A stretch of DNA of 64,000 nt, taken from contig NZ_BDAI01000001.1 in assembly GCF_002091755.1 (NCBI RefSeq), positions 558,001-622,000 on the forward strand, given 5' to 3'. The stretch is from Pseudomonas nitroreducens NBRC 12694. GTDB taxonomy: Bacteria; Pseudomonadota; Gammaproteobacteria; Pseudomonadales; Pseudomonadaceae. How positions within the stretch are numbered: position 1 is the first letter of the stretch; every line of letters starts with the position of its first letter. The notes under the pieces are model-generated. The model was not told the origin of the DNA. It made no database searches and saw nothing but the letters and a program-made list of their open reading frames with translations. The translations under genes and the position numbers were made by a program. Below are positions 16,779 through 25,839 of this stretch, one piece after another.

Positions 16779-18179
16779 TCAGGCGTCAGCCTTGGCCGGA
16801 GACTTGCGCTTGAACAGGAAATAGCAGGCGCCCATCAGCACGATCCACACCGGGATCGCATACACCGACACGTCGATGCCAGGGATCTGCAGCATGATGC
16901 CCAGGATGAACACCACGAAGGCCAGGCACAGCCAGTTGCCGAAGGGGTACCACAGCGCGCGGAAGAACGGCTGCACGCCCTTGGCCGCCATGGCCTTGCG
17001 GAACTTCATGTGAGCCAGGCTGATCATCGCCCAGTTGATCACCAGCGCGGCGACCACCAGGGACATCAGCAGCTCCAGCGCCTGGTGCGGGATCACGTAG
17101 TTGACCACGACGCACGCCAGGGTGATGAAGGCCGACACGCCAATGGCCAGCAGCGGTACGCCACGGTCATCGACCTTGGCGAAGGCGCGCGGGGCGTCGC
17201 CCTGCTCGGCCAGGCCGTAAAGCATGCGGCTGTTGCAGTACACGCAGCTGTTATAGACCGACAGCGCGGCGGTGAGCACCACGAAGTTCAGGATGTTCGC
17301 CGCGTACTCACTGCCCAGCAGCGAGAAGACCTTCACGAACGGGCTGCCGCTGTAGGGGTCGCCAGCGCTGTTGATGCTCTGCAGCAGGGCATCCCACGGG
17401 TACAGCGAGAGCAGCACGGCCAGGGCGCCGATGTAGAAGATCAGGATCCGGTAGATGACCTGGTTGATCGCCTTGGGGATCACTTTCTTCGGCTCGGAGG
17501 CTTCGGCGGCGGTGATACCGACCAGCTCCAGGCCACCGAAGGAGAACATGATGATCGCCAGGACCATGATCAGCCCCTTCCAGCCATTGGGGAAGAAGCC
17601 GCCATGGGCCCACAGGTTGCTCACCGAGGCCTGCGGGCCGCCGGCGCCGCTGACCAGCAGCCAGACGCCGAGCAGGATCATGCCGATGATGGCGACGACC
17701 TTGATGATCGCGAACCAGAACTCGGTTTCGCCGAAAGCCTTCACGTTGAACAGGTTGATGGCGTTGATCAGCACGAAGAACACCGCCGCCGTCGCCCAGG
17801 TCGGGAAGTCCGGCCACCAGAACTGGATGTACTTGCCGACCGCGGTCAGCTCCGACATGCCCACCAGGATGTACAGCACCCAGTAGTTCCAGCCCGACAT
17901 GAAGCCGGCGAAGCCACCCCAGTACTTGTGCGCGAAGTGGCTGAAGGAACCGGCGACAGGCTCCTCGACGATCATCTCGCCCAGCTGGCGCATGATCAGG
18001 AACGCAATGAAGCCGCCGATGGCGTAGCCGAGGATCATCGACGGGCCGGCGGATTGCAGGACGCCGGCCGAGCCCAGGAACAGGCCGGTACCGATGGCGC
18101 CGCCGAGGGCGATCAGCTGGATGTGGCGGTTCTTCAGACCGCGCTTCAGCTCGCCTTCATGCAGATGTTGTCCATCCAT
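16779..18179 (-). CDS. aroP: AroP-type amino acid permease
   Basis: 466-residue APC-superfamily transporter with twelve predicted helices. Helix 1 is LKNRHIQLIALGGAIGTGLF (substrate-binding GTG), followed by GFIAFLIMRQLGEMIVEEPV, WNYWVLYILVGMSELTAVG and FSFGGLELVGITAAEASEPK. The pattern GAIGTGLFLGSAGVLQSAGP and QPFFRALWYPFGNWLCL match the proton-coupled aromatic amino acid permease branch (AroP/PheP/GabP). It has a GGAAAG ribosome site. In PAO1 the orthologous position is aroP1. Substrate specificity within the branch is inferred from position and overall sequence. Confidence 0.87.
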   Translation of the reverse strand: MDGQHLHEGELKRGLKNRHIQLIALGGAIGTGLFLGSAGVLQSAGPSMILGYAIGGFIAFLIMRQLGEMIVEEPVAGSFSHFAHKYWGGFAGFMSGWNYWVLYILVGMSELTAVGKYIQFWWPDFPTWATAAVFFVLINAINLFNVKAFGETEFWFAIIKVVAIIGMILLGVWLLVSGAGGPQASVSNLWAHGGFFPNGWKGLIMVLAIIMFSFGGLELVGITAAEASEPKKVIPKAINQVIYRILIFYIGALAVLLSLYPWDALLQSINSAGDPYSGSPFVKVFSLLGSEYAANILNFVVLTAALSVYNSCVYCNSRMLYGLAEQGDAPRAFAKVDDRGVPLLAIGVSAFITLACVVVNYVIPHQALELLMSLVVAALVINWAMISLAHMKFRKAMAAKGVQPFFRALWYPFGNWLCLAFVVFILGIMLQIPGIDVSVYAIPVWIVLMGACYFLFKRKSPAKADA

Positions 18180-18244
18180 TTGAAGTCTTTCCAGGTTCAG
18201 GAATTGGCAGATTTTATTGATGATTATGGTGGAGCCAGTAACGA

Positions 18245-18271
18245 AAAACGGGAGCCCGAGAGCTCCCGTTT
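18245..18271 (-). terminator. Terminator of the GAPDH gene
   Basis: AAACGGGAGC ... GCTCCCGTTT hairpin, 17 bases beyond the stop, followed on the minus strand by a T run. Its arms are the same as those of the aroP terminator at 16744-16768, so aroP is bracketed by near-identical hairpins. Confidence 0.85.
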
Positions 18272-18287
18272 ATCTAGACCGCCTGGA

Positions 18288-19736
18288 TCAGCGCGGGAAA
18301 GCCGGCGGGTTCACGCCAGCCATGTCTTCCATCACGCGGACGACCTGGCAGCTGTAGCCGAACTCGTTGTCGTACCACACGTACAGAACGACGCGGTTGT
18401 CGTTGGCGATAGTCGCTTCGGCATCGACGACGCCCGCATGGCGGGAGCCGACGAAGTCGGTGGAGACCACTTCCTGGGAAGCAACGAAGTCGATCTGCTT
18501 CTGCAGGTCCGAGTGCATGGCCATCTGGCGCAGGTACTCGTTGATCTCTTCGCGGGTAGTGGCTTTTTCCAGGTTCAGGTTCAGGATCGCCATGGAGACG
18601 TTCGGCGTCGGAACGCGGATGGCGTTGCCGGTCAGCTTGCCCTTCAGAACCGGCAGAGCCTTGGCGGCAGCGGTCGCGGCGCCAGTCTCGGTGATCACCA
18701 TGTTCAGCGGCGCAGCGCGGCCACGGCGGCTGCCCTTGTGGAAGTTGTCGATCAGGTTCTGGTCGTTGGTGAACGAGTGAACGGTTTCGACGTGACCGTT
18801 GACGATGCCGTACTGGTCGTTGACGGCTTTCAGCACCGGCACGATGGCGTTGGTGGTGCAGGAAGCGGCGGAAACGATCTTGTCGTCAGCGGTGATATCG
18901 CCATGGTTGATGCCATGCACGACGTTCTTCAGCGCGCCCTTGCCCGGAGCGGTGAGGATCACGCGGTCGATACCCGGGCACTTCAGGTGCTGGCCCAGGC
19001 CTTCGGCGTCACGCCATTTGCCGGTGTTGTCGACCAGCAGGGCTTTCTTGATGCCGTACTGGGTGTAGTCGATCGACGCCGGGTCGTTGGAGTAGATCAC
19101 CTGGATCAGGTTGCCGTTGGCAGTGATGGTGTTGTGTTCTTCGTCGATGGTGATGGTGCCATCGAACGGACCATGCACGGAGTCGCGACGCAGCAGGCTG
19201 GCGCGCTTGACCAGATCGTTCTCGGCGCCCTTGCGGACGACGATGGCGCGCAGGCGCAGGCCGTCGCCACCACCGGTCTTCTCGATGAGGATGCGCGCCA
19301 GCAGGCGGCCGATACGACCGAAGCCGTACAGGACGACATCGGTGCCTTCGCGAGCGCCGCCGTTCTGCTTGCCGACCACGTCGGCCAGCTCGTCCTTGGT
19401 GAACTGCTCGATGCTGCGACCGTTACCTTCGGCCTTGAACTTGGCAACCATCTTGCCCAGGTCGACGGAAGCGGCGCCCAGCTTGAGCTCGCTCATTGCC
19501 TTGAGGATCGGGAAAGTGTCGTGAACCGACAGCCCGCCTTCTTCGGCCAGGCGGTGACGGGCGAAACGGTGCGCTTTGAGGATCGCGATCACCGAACGGT
19601 TGATCAGGCCACGGCCGTAGATCGAGGTCACCACGTTGTTGTTACGGTAGAGTTGGCCGATCAGCGGAATCATGGCTTCCGCGAGGGCTTCACGATCGAT
19701 CCACTCACCGAGACACTGGTCGGGCTTCTGGGTCAC
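18288..19736 (-). CDS. gap: Glyceraldehyde-3-phosphate dehydrogenase, long N-terminally extended type
   Basis: 482 residues. The NAD-binding Rossmann start VVLYGFGRIGRLLARIL comes only at about residue 134. The catalytic SAASCTTNAIVPVL and the C-terminal VLYVWYDNEFGYSCQVVR are normal. The first ~130 residues are a helical extension not found in standard 330-residue GAPDH. I choose GTG 19736, giving MTQKPDQCLGEWIDREAL, with GGAAGG eight bases upstream. ATG 19754 lies in frame but has no ribosome site. It converts G3P to 1,3-bisphosphoglycerate or the reverse; in Pseudomonas this paralogue is linked to gluconeogenesis/catabolic balance (inference). Divergent from mfd. Confidence 0.92.
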   Translation of the reverse strand: MTQKPDQCLGEWIDREALAEAMIPLIGQLYRNNNVVTSIYGRGLINRSVIAILKAHRFARHRLAEEGGLSVHDTFPILKAMSELKLGAASVDLGKMVAKFKAEGNGRSIEQFTKDELADVVGKQNGGAREGTDVVLYGFGRIGRLLARILIEKTGGGDGLRLRAIVVRKGAENDLVKRASLLRRDSVHGPFDGTITIDEEHNTITANGNLIQVIYSNDPASIDYTQYGIKKALLVDNTGKWRDAEGLGQHLKCPGIDRVILTAPGKGALKNVVHGINHGDITADDKIVSAASCTTNAIVPVLKAVNDQYGIVNGHVETVHSFTNDQNLIDNFHKGSRRGRAAPLNMVITETGAATAAAKALPVLKGKLTGNAIRVPTPNVSMAILNLNLEKATTREEINEYLRQMAMHSDLQKQIDFVASQEVVSTDFVGSRHAGVVDAEATIANDNRVVLYVWYDNEFGYSCQVVRVMEDMAGVNPPAFPR

Positions 19737-19825
19737 GGGCAATACCTTCCACATGTAGGAGAAGAAAAAAGGGGCTACATTATGACGGCGTGAACAATCG
19801 CCGGCAATCCGCAGCGGTCGTATGA

Positions 19826-19855
19826 CTGACATCCGTCAATCGGGATAGTTACAAT
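19826..19855 (+). promoter_or_regulatory. Candidate sigma70 promoter of mfd
   Basis: CTGACA (19826-19831) and TACAAT (19850-19855) are separated by 18 bases, 40 bases upstream of the mfd start. The leader then carries a small inverted repeat CCGGTC (19860-19865) / GACCGG (19875-19880). Confidence 0.5.
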
Positions 19856-19894
19856 CCGACCGGTCAAATTCCTCGACCGGAGCCACGAACGCCC

Positions 19895-22800
19895 GTGTCC
19901 GTATTGCGTATCCCTACATTGCCGACAGCTGCCGGCAAGCAATCCTGGGGCAACCTCCCCGGGGCCGCCCTGAGCCTGGCCATCGCTGAAGCGGCCGGCC
20001 CAGCCAAACGTTTCACCCTGTTGCTGACCGCCGACAGCCAGAGCGCCGAGCGCCTGGAGCAGGAGCTGCGCTTCTTTGCGCCAGACCTGCCGGTTCTGCA
20101 GCTGCCGGACTGGGAAACCCTGCCCTACGACGTCTTCTCGCCGCACCAGGACATCATCTCCCAGCGCGTCGCCGCCCTTTATCAGCTACCCGAACTGCGC
20201 CGCGGCGTGCTGGTGGTGCCCATCACCACCGCCCTGCACCGTCTGGCGCCGGCCAAGTTCCTGCTTGGCAGCAGCCTGGTGCTGGACGTCGGCCAGAAGC
20301 TTGACGTCGAGCAGATGCGCAGCCGCTTCGAAGCCGCCGGCTATCGCTGTGTGGACACCGTCTACGAACACGGCGAGTTCGCCGTGCGCGGCGCATTGAT
20401 CGACCTGTTCCCGATGGGCAGCGAACTGCCCTACCGCATCGACCTGTTCGACGACGAAATCGAGACGCTTCGTACCTTCGATCCGGAAACCCAGCGCTCC
20501 ATCGATAAGGTGGAGAGCATCCGCCTGCTGCCGGCGCGCGAGTTCCCGCTGCGCAAGGAAGCGGTGACCGGCTTCCGCGGCCGCTTCCGCGAGCGTTTCG
20601 ACGTCGACTACCGCCGTTGCCCGATCTACCAGGACCTGGCCAGCGGCCTGACACCTGCCGGCATCGAGTACTACATCCCGCTGTTCTTCGAAGATGGCGA
20701 GACATCGACGCTGTTCGATTACCTGCCCCAGGACACCCAGGTGTTCTCCCTGCCGGGCATCGAAACCGCCGCCGAGCAGTTCTGGACCGACGTACGCAAC
20801 CGCTACGAAGACCGCCGCTACGACCCGGAGCGCCCGCTGCTGCCGCCCGCTGAAGTCTTCCTGCCGGTAGAGGACTGCTTCGCCCGCCTGAAGAACTGGC
20901 CGCGCGTGGTGGTCAGCCCCGAGCCCATCGAGACCGGCGTCGGACGCGAGCGTTTCCCTGCCGAGCCGCTGCCGGAGCTGGCCATCGAGGCCAAGGCCAC
21001 CGAGCCGCTGGCACGCCTGCGCCAGTTCATCGAGCAGTTCGACGGACGCATCCTCTTCACCGCCGAGTCCGCCGGCCGCCGCGAGGTGCTGCTGGAACTG
21101 CTGGCGCGACTGAAGCTGCGCCCGGTCGAGGTCGAAGGCTGGCCGGGCTTCCTGGCGCACAAGGACCGCCTGGCGATCACCATCGCACCGATGGACGAAG
21201 GCCTGCTGCTGGACGCAGGCATTGGCCAACCGGGCATCGCCCTGGTGGCCGAGAGCCCGCTGTTCGGCCAGCGCGTCATGCAGCGTCGGCGCCGCGAGAA
21301 GACCCGCGACGGTGGCGAGAACGTCATCAAGAACCTCACCGAGCTGCGTGAAGGCGCGCCGGTGGTGCACATCGACCACGGCGTCGGCCGCTACATGGGC
21401 CTGATCACCCTGGAGATCGACGGTCAGAACGCCGAATTCCTCGCCCTGCAATACGCCGACGAAGCCAAGCTTTACGTGCCGGTGGCCAACCTGCACCTGA
21501 TCGCCCGCTACACCGGCAGCGACGATGCCCTGGCGCCGTTGCACAAGCTGGGTTCGGAAACCTGGCAGAAGGCCAAGCGCAAGGCCGCCGAACAGGTCCG
21601 CGACGTCGCCGCCGAACTGCTCGATATCTATGCCCGCCGCGCCGCGCGCAAGGGCTACGCCTTCAAGGACCCGCAGGTCGACTACGCCACCTTCTCCGCC
21701 GGCTTCCCCTTCGAGGAAACCCCGGACCAGCAGACCGCCATCGAAGCGGTGGTCGCCGACATGCTCTCGGAAAAGCCGATGGACCGCCTGGTCTGCGGCG
21801 ACGTGGGCTTCGGCAAGACCGAAGTGGCCATGCGCGCGGCCTTCGTCGCGGTGCACAGCGGCAAGCAGGTCGCCGTGCTGGTGCCCACCACCCTCCTCGC
21901 CCAACAGCACTACAACAGCTTCCGCGACCGTTTCGCCGACTGGCCGGTAACGGTCGAGGTGATGAGCCGCTTCAAGTCCGCCAAGGAAGTCGAAGGCGCC
22001 GTAGGTCAGCTCGCCGAGGGCAAGGTCGACATCGTCATCGGCACCCACAAACTGTTGCAGGACGATGTGAAGTTCAAGAACCTCGGCCTGGTCATCATCG
22101 ACGAAGAGCACCGCTTCGGCGTGCGCCAGAAGGAGCAGCTCAAAGCGCTGCGCAGCGAGGTGGACATCCTCACCCTCACCGCCACGCCGATCCCGCGCAC
22201 CCTGAACATGGCGGTCGCCGGCATGCGTGACCTGTCGATCATCGCCACGCCGCCGGCGCGCCGGTTGTCCGTGCGCACCTTCGTCATGGAAGAGCAGAAG
22301 TCGGTGATCAAGGAAGCCCTGCTGCGCGAACTGCTGCGCGGCGGCCAGGTGTACTTCCTGCACAACGAAGTGAAGACCATCGAGAAGTGCGCCCGCGACC
22401 TGGCGGAGCTGGTTCCCGAAGCGCGCATCGGCATCGGCCACGGGCAGATGAACGAGCGCGACCTGGAACGGGTGATGAGCGACTTCTACCACAAGCGCTT
22501 CAACGTGCTGGTGGCCTCGACCATCATCGAGACCGGCATCGACGTGCCCAGCGCCAACACCATCCTCATCGAGCGCGCCGACAAATTCGGCCTGGCCCAG
22601 TTGCACCAACTGCGCGGCCGGGTCGGCCGCAGCCACCACCAGGCCTACGCCTACCTGCTCACCCCGCCACGCAAGCAGATGACCCCGGACGCCGAGAAGC
22701 GCCTGGAAGCCATCGCCAACGCCCAGGACCTCGGCGCCGGCTTCGTGCTGGCCACCCATGACCTGGAGATCCGCGGCGCCGGCGAACTGCTCGGCGATGG

Positions 22801-23359
22801 CCAGAGCGGGCAGATCCAGGCGGTGGGCTTCACCCTCTATATGGAAATGCTCGAACGCGCGGTGAAGGCAATCCGCAAGGGCGAGCAGCCGAACCTGGAG
22901 CAGCCGCTGGGCGGCGGCCCGGACATCAACCTGCGCGTACCGGCGCTGATCCCGGAAGACTACCTGCCGGACGTTCACGCCCGCCTGATCCTCTACAAGC
23001 GCATCGCCAACGCCGCCGACGAAGACGGCCTGCGCGAACTGCAGGTGGAAATGATCGACCGATTCGGCCTGCTGCCAGAGCCGGCGAAGAACCTGATCCG
23101 TCTGACTTTGCTGAAACTGCAGGCGGAAAAGCTCGGGATAGTGAAGGTAGATGCCGGGCCCCAGGGAGGCCGGGTAGAATTCGCCGCCGATACCTGCGTC
23201 GACCCGCTGGTGCTGATCAAGATGATCCAGAGCCAGCCCAATCGGTACAAATTCGAAGGGGCCACCCTCTTCAAGTTCCAGGTGCCCATGGAGCGCCCGG
23301 AAGAACGGTTCAACACGCTGGAAGCGCTGCTCGAGCGCCTCACGCCACAGACTCACTAA
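19895..23359 (+). CDS. mfd: Transcription-repair coupling factor Mfd
   Basis: 1154-residue DNA translocase that removes RNA polymerase stalled at lesions and recruits UvrA. The N-terminal UvrB-like module contains ETLPYDVFSPHQDIISQRV. The polymerase-interacting domain is near VHIDHGVGRYMGL. The helicase core has Walker A CGDVGFGKTEVAMRA, Walker B IIDEEHRFGV, TATPIPRTLNMA and motif VI QLRGRVGRS. The TRG motif and C-terminal UvrA-binding domain follow. The start is GTG 19895, matching the conserved MSVLRIP N-terminus. csiV follows after 12 bases. Confidence 0.97.
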   Translation: MSVLRIPTLPTAAGKQSWGNLPGAALSLAIAEAAGPAKRFTLLLTADSQSAERLEQELRFFAPDLPVLQLPDWETLPYDVFSPHQDIISQRVAALYQLPELRRGVLVVPITTALHRLAPAKFLLGSSLVLDVGQKLDVEQMRSRFEAAGYRCVDTVYEHGEFAVRGALIDLFPMGSELPYRIDLFDDEIETLRTFDPETQRSIDKVESIRLLPAREFPLRKEAVTGFRGRFRERFDVDYRRCPIYQDLASGLTPAGIEYYIPLFFEDGETSTLFDYLPQDTQVFSLPGIETAAEQFWTDVRNRYEDRRYDPERPLLPPAEVFLPVEDCFARLKNWPRVVVSPEPIETGVGRERFPAEPLPELAIEAKATEPLARLRQFIEQFDGRILFTAESAGRREVLLELLARLKLRPVEVEGWPGFLAHKDRLAITIAPMDEGLLLDAGIGQPGIALVAESPLFGQRVMQRRRREKTRDGGENVIKNLTELREGAPVVHIDHGVGRYMGLITLEIDGQNAEFLALQYADEAKLYVPVANLHLIARYTGSDDALAPLHKLGSETWQKAKRKAAEQVRDVAAELLDIYARRAARKGYAFKDPQVDYATFSAGFPFEETPDQQTAIEAVVADMLSEKPMDRLVCGDVGFGKTEVAMRAAFVAVHSGKQVAVLVPTTLLAQQHYNSFRDRFADWPVTVEVMSRFKSAKEVEGAVGQLAEGKVDIVIGTHKLLQDDVKFKNLGLVIIDEEHRFGVRQKEQLKALRSEVDILTLTATPIPRTLNMAVAGMRDLSIIATPPARRLSVRTFVMEEQKSVIKEALLRELLRGGQVYFLHNEVKTIEKCARDLAELVPEARIGIGHGQMNERDLERVMSDFYHKRFNVLVASTIIETGIDVPSANTILIERADKFGLAQLHQLRGRVGRSHHQAYAYLLTPPRKQMTPDAEKRLEAIANAQDLGAGFVLATHDLEIRGAGELLGDGQSGQIQAVGFTLYMEMLERAVKAIRKGEQPNLEQPLGGGPDINLRVPALIPEDYLPDVHARLILYKRIANAADEDGLRELQVEMIDRFGLLPEPAKNLIRLTLLKLQAEKLGIVKVDAGPQGGRVEFAADTCVDPLVLIKMIQSQPNRYKFEGATLFKFQVPMERPEERFNTLEALLERLTPQTH

Positions 23360-23371
23360 GGATTCCGTGCA

Positions 23372-24031
23372 ATGCGCCTGTTCCAACCCCTGCTGCTGTC
23401 GCTGGCACTGCTGTCGCCGGCGGCCTTTGCCGAGCCTTACCAGGTAGAGCTGATCCTCTTCCAGCAGTCCGGCGACGTCGTGCTCGCCAGTCGCCCCGCC
23501 CCGGATGACTGGGCCAAGGGTGCGCAACCGCCCGGCCCGGACAGCTCGCGCCCTACTGCCATGGACGCCCAGGTCGCCAAGCTCAAGCAGAACGAAGGCT
23601 TCCAGGTGCTGATGCACAAGGCCTGGCGCCAGGAGATCGATGCCAACCCGGTGAAGGTTTCCCTGACCGAGGGCGCCCAGCGTGACAGCCACTTCCCGGT
23701 GGAAGGTACCGTCACTCTCAGCCAGCAACGCTTCGTGAACACCCAGACCGACTTCTGGATCAACCAGTTCGGCCAGGACGGCCTGCTCGCCGCCAGCCAG
23801 CACATGGTCCAGGAAGCCAGCCTGAAGAACAGCGTGCTGACCTACCTCGACCACCCGAGCCTGGGCATGTTGATTAAAGTGACCCCGCTCAACGCCAAGC
23901 CGGCCGCCGCCCCGCCGCCGGGCATGGAAGACGAGGCGCCGACCGGCCCGGACGCGCCGCAGCAGCCTGCGCCGGCCGCTCCGGCAGACGGTGGCTTCGA
24001 CGCCCCGCCGCCGGCCCAGCCCGCGCAATAA
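23372..24031 (+). CDS. CsiV-family periplasmic protein
   Basis: 219 residues with a signal peptide (MRLFQPLLLSLALLSPAAFA) cleaved before EPYQVELILFQQSGD. The mature part matches the CsiV family (short-ORF Pfam for peptidoglycan-linked proteins): YQVELILFQ at the start and a long LSQQRFVNTQTDFWIN strand region. The last ~45 residues are Pro/Ala-rich low complexity. CsiV in Acinetobacter and Pseudomonas has been linked to the cell envelope; the biochemical role is unknown. It is co-transcribed with mfd, 12 bases apart, and ends at a strong terminator. Confidence 0.8.
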   Translation: MRLFQPLLLSLALLSPAAFAEPYQVELILFQQSGDVVLASRPAPDDWAKGAQPPGPDSSRPTAMDAQVAKLKQNEGFQVLMHKAWRQEIDANPVKVSLTEGAQRDSHFPVEGTVTLSQQRFVNTQTDFWINQFGQDGLLAASQHMVQEASLKNSVLTYLDHPSLGMLIKVTPLNAKPAAAPPPGMEDEAPTGPDAPQQPAPAAPADGGFDAPPPAQPAQ

Positions 24032-24033
24032 AG

Positions 24034-24063
24034 AAAAAGCCCGGCAATCGCCGGGCTTTTTTT
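24034..24063. terminator. Terminator between csiV and the phosphorylase gene
   Basis: AAAAAGCCCGGC-AATC-GCCGGGCTTTTTTT hairpin directly after the csiV stop. A/T flanks on both sides let it serve the converging minus-strand operon. Confidence 0.92.
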
Positions 24064-24082
24064 CACCTGCAGGAGCGAAGCG

Positions 24083-24820
24083 TCAACTCACCAGCACGCG
24101 CCCCAGCACCTCGCGCACCTTGCCGATGCCGTCGTGCAGCGCCTGCTCGATCTCGGCCATGGTGATGATGCCGCTGGACTTGCCCGCCGCGGGATTCACC
24201 ACCAGCGACAGGCAGGCATACGGCAAATCCAGCTCACGTGCCAGCGCGGCTTCGGGCATACCGGTCATGCCGACGATGTCGCAGCCGTCGCGCTCCAGCC
24301 TGGCGATCTCCGCCACGGTTTCCAGGCGCGGCCCCTGGGTAGCCGCGTAGACACCATGACTGCTGTACGCATATCCCAACGCCTGCAGTGCGGCGATCAG
24401 CTTCTGCCGCAGCGGCTCATCGTAGGGGTGGCTGAAGTCGATATGGGTGACATGGTCAATGTCACCGGCGAAATACGTGTGCTCACGGCCCCAGGTGTAA
24501 TCGACGATCTGGTGCGGCACACACAGGTGACCACTCCCCATCGCAGCATGGATGCCGCCCACGGCGTTCACCGCAAGCACGGCCTGGGCGCCAGCCTGCT
24601 GCAGCGCCCAGAGGTTGGCGCGGTAGTTCACCTGATGCGGGGGGAAACGGTGCGGATGGCCGTGGCGAGCGAGGAACAGCACCTCGCGACCGGCGAACTC
24701 GCCGCGCTGAACGGTCGCCGAGGGGGCACCGTAGGGCGTCTCCAGCTCGATGGCATCCTTCAGGGTCAACCCTTCCAATTGGGTCAGGCCGGTACCGCCG
24801 ATGATGGCGTAGACAGTCAT
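24083..24820 (-). CDS. 5'-methylthioinosine phosphorylase (MTAP/PNP family)
   Basis: 245-residue trimeric purine nucleoside phosphorylase fold. The phosphate-binding start AIIGGTGLTQL, the ARHGHPHRFPPHQVNYRANL block and TQGPRLETVAEI are typical of the MTAP group, and the purine/sugar site is GCDIVGMTGMPEAALARE. In P. aeruginosa the orthologue (PA3004) is a phosphorylase specific for 5'-methylthioinosine, part of a salvage route in which methylthioadenosine is first deaminated. It is the last gene of the ldt-nagZ operon, ten bases after nagZ. MTA specificity cannot be excluded from sequence alone. Confidence 0.9.
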   Translation of the reverse strand: MTVYAIIGGTGLTQLEGLTLKDAIELETPYGAPSATVQRGEFAGREVLFLARHGHPHRFPPHQVNYRANLWALQQAGAQAVLAVNAVGGIHAAMGSGHLCVPHQIVDYTWGREHTYFAGDIDHVTHIDFSHPYDEPLRQKLIAALQALGYAYSSHGVYAATQGPRLETVAEIARLERDGCDIVGMTGMPEAALARELDLPYACLSLVVNPAAGKSSGIITMAEIEQALHDGIGKVREVLGRVLVS

Positions 24821-24829
24821 GGCAAATCC

Positions 24830-25828
24830 TTAGTCGATCAGTTGTGCGGCACGCAATTCGCCGACGGCTTGTTGCCAACGCGGCAGTTGCTTGTATTCGG
24901 TGCCCGGCCAAGCTCTGGCACGCATGCGTTCAAGGCGCTGCGGCGCGCTGACCTTCAGGCGCTGCAGGGCACTCAGGGCCAGCTCGGCGGAGGCGCGGTC
25001 ATTGCACACCAGCCCCATGTCGCAGCCGGCACTCAGGGCGGCCTCGATGCGGTTGGCGGCATCGCCGACCACATGGGCGCCGGCCATGGACAGGTCATCG
25101 CTGAAGATCACACCGTCGAAGCCCAGTTCGCCGCGCAGGATGTCCTGCAGCCAGCGACGGGAGAAGCCGGCTGGATTCGGGTCGACCTGCGGGTAGATCA
25201 CGTGGGCCGGCATCAGCGCATCCAGCTCGCCGGAAAGACGCTGGAACGGCACCAGGTCCACGGCGCGGATCTGCTGCAGCGTGCGCTCGTCCTCGGGAAT
25301 CCCCACATGGGAATCGACTTCCGCCCAACCATGGCCGGGGAAGTGCTTGCCGGTAGAGGCCATGCCGGCGGCGCGCATACCACGGATGAACGCACCAGCC
25401 AGCGCAACGGCACGCTCCGGATTGCCTTCGAAGGCGCGGCTGCCGACGACGGCGTTGCGCTGGTGGTCCAGATCCAGCACCGGAGCGAAGCTCAGGTCGA
25501 GCCCTACCGCCAGCACCTCGGTCGCCATCAGCCAGCCGCACTGCTCGGCCAGGCGCTCAGCGTTGGCGTTATCGGCGATGGCACGCATTGCCGGCAGACG
25601 CAGGAAGCCCTGGCGCAGGCGCTGCACGCGGCCACCTTCCTGGTCCACCGCGAGCAGCAAATCGGGGCGCACCGCGCGGATGGCGGCCATCAGCTCGCGC
25701 ACCTGGCGCGGCGACTCGATGTTGCGGGCGAAGATGATCAGGCCACCCACTTCCGGGTGGCGCAGAATCTGGCGGTCCTCGGCGGTGAGCCAGGTGCCGC
25801 CGATGTCGAGCATCAGGGAGCCTTGCAT
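24830..25828 (-). CDS. nagZ: Beta-N-acetylhexosaminidase NagZ
   Basis: 332-residue cytosolic GH3 enzyme that removes GlcNAc from anhydro-muropeptides during peptidoglycan recycling, producing the AmpR inducer in Pseudomonas. It begins MQGSLMLDIGG. Diagnostic motifs are AVDQEGGRVQRLRQ, LDLSFAPVLDLD, the catalytic loop KHFPGHGWAEVDSH carrying the Asp/His acid-base dyad, and VIFSDDLSMAGA with the nucleophile Asp. The start at ATG 25828 has an AAAGGA site that lies across the stop of the L,D-transpeptidase gene. Confidence 0.96.
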   Translation of the reverse strand: MQGSLMLDIGGTWLTAEDRQILRHPEVGGLIIFARNIESPRQVRELMAAIRAVRPDLLLAVDQEGGRVQRLRQGFLRLPAMRAIADNANAERLAEQCGWLMATEVLAVGLDLSFAPVLDLDHQRNAVVGSRAFEGNPERAVALAGAFIRGMRAAGMASTGKHFPGHGWAEVDSHVGIPEDERTLQQIRAVDLVPFQRLSGELDALMPAHVIYPQVDPNPAGFSRRWLQDILRGELGFDGVIFSDDLSMAGAHVVGDAANRIEAALSAGCDMGLVCNDRASAELALSALQRLKVSAPQRLERMRARAWPGTEYKQLPRWQQAVGELRAAQLID

Positions 25829-25839
25829 ATGCATTCCTT

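Noticed and set aside
16557..19793. Plus-strand open frame of 1078 codons opposite aroP and gap
   Set aside because: Covers two real minus-strand genes and their terminators; no conserved motif.
20186..24028. Antisense open frame of 1280 codons opposite mfd and csiV
   Set aside because: Codon bias of a GC-rich genome keeps the antisense frame open; the translation is compositionally odd (Val/His/Gln-rich), has no family, and mfd motifs on the other strand are unmistakable.
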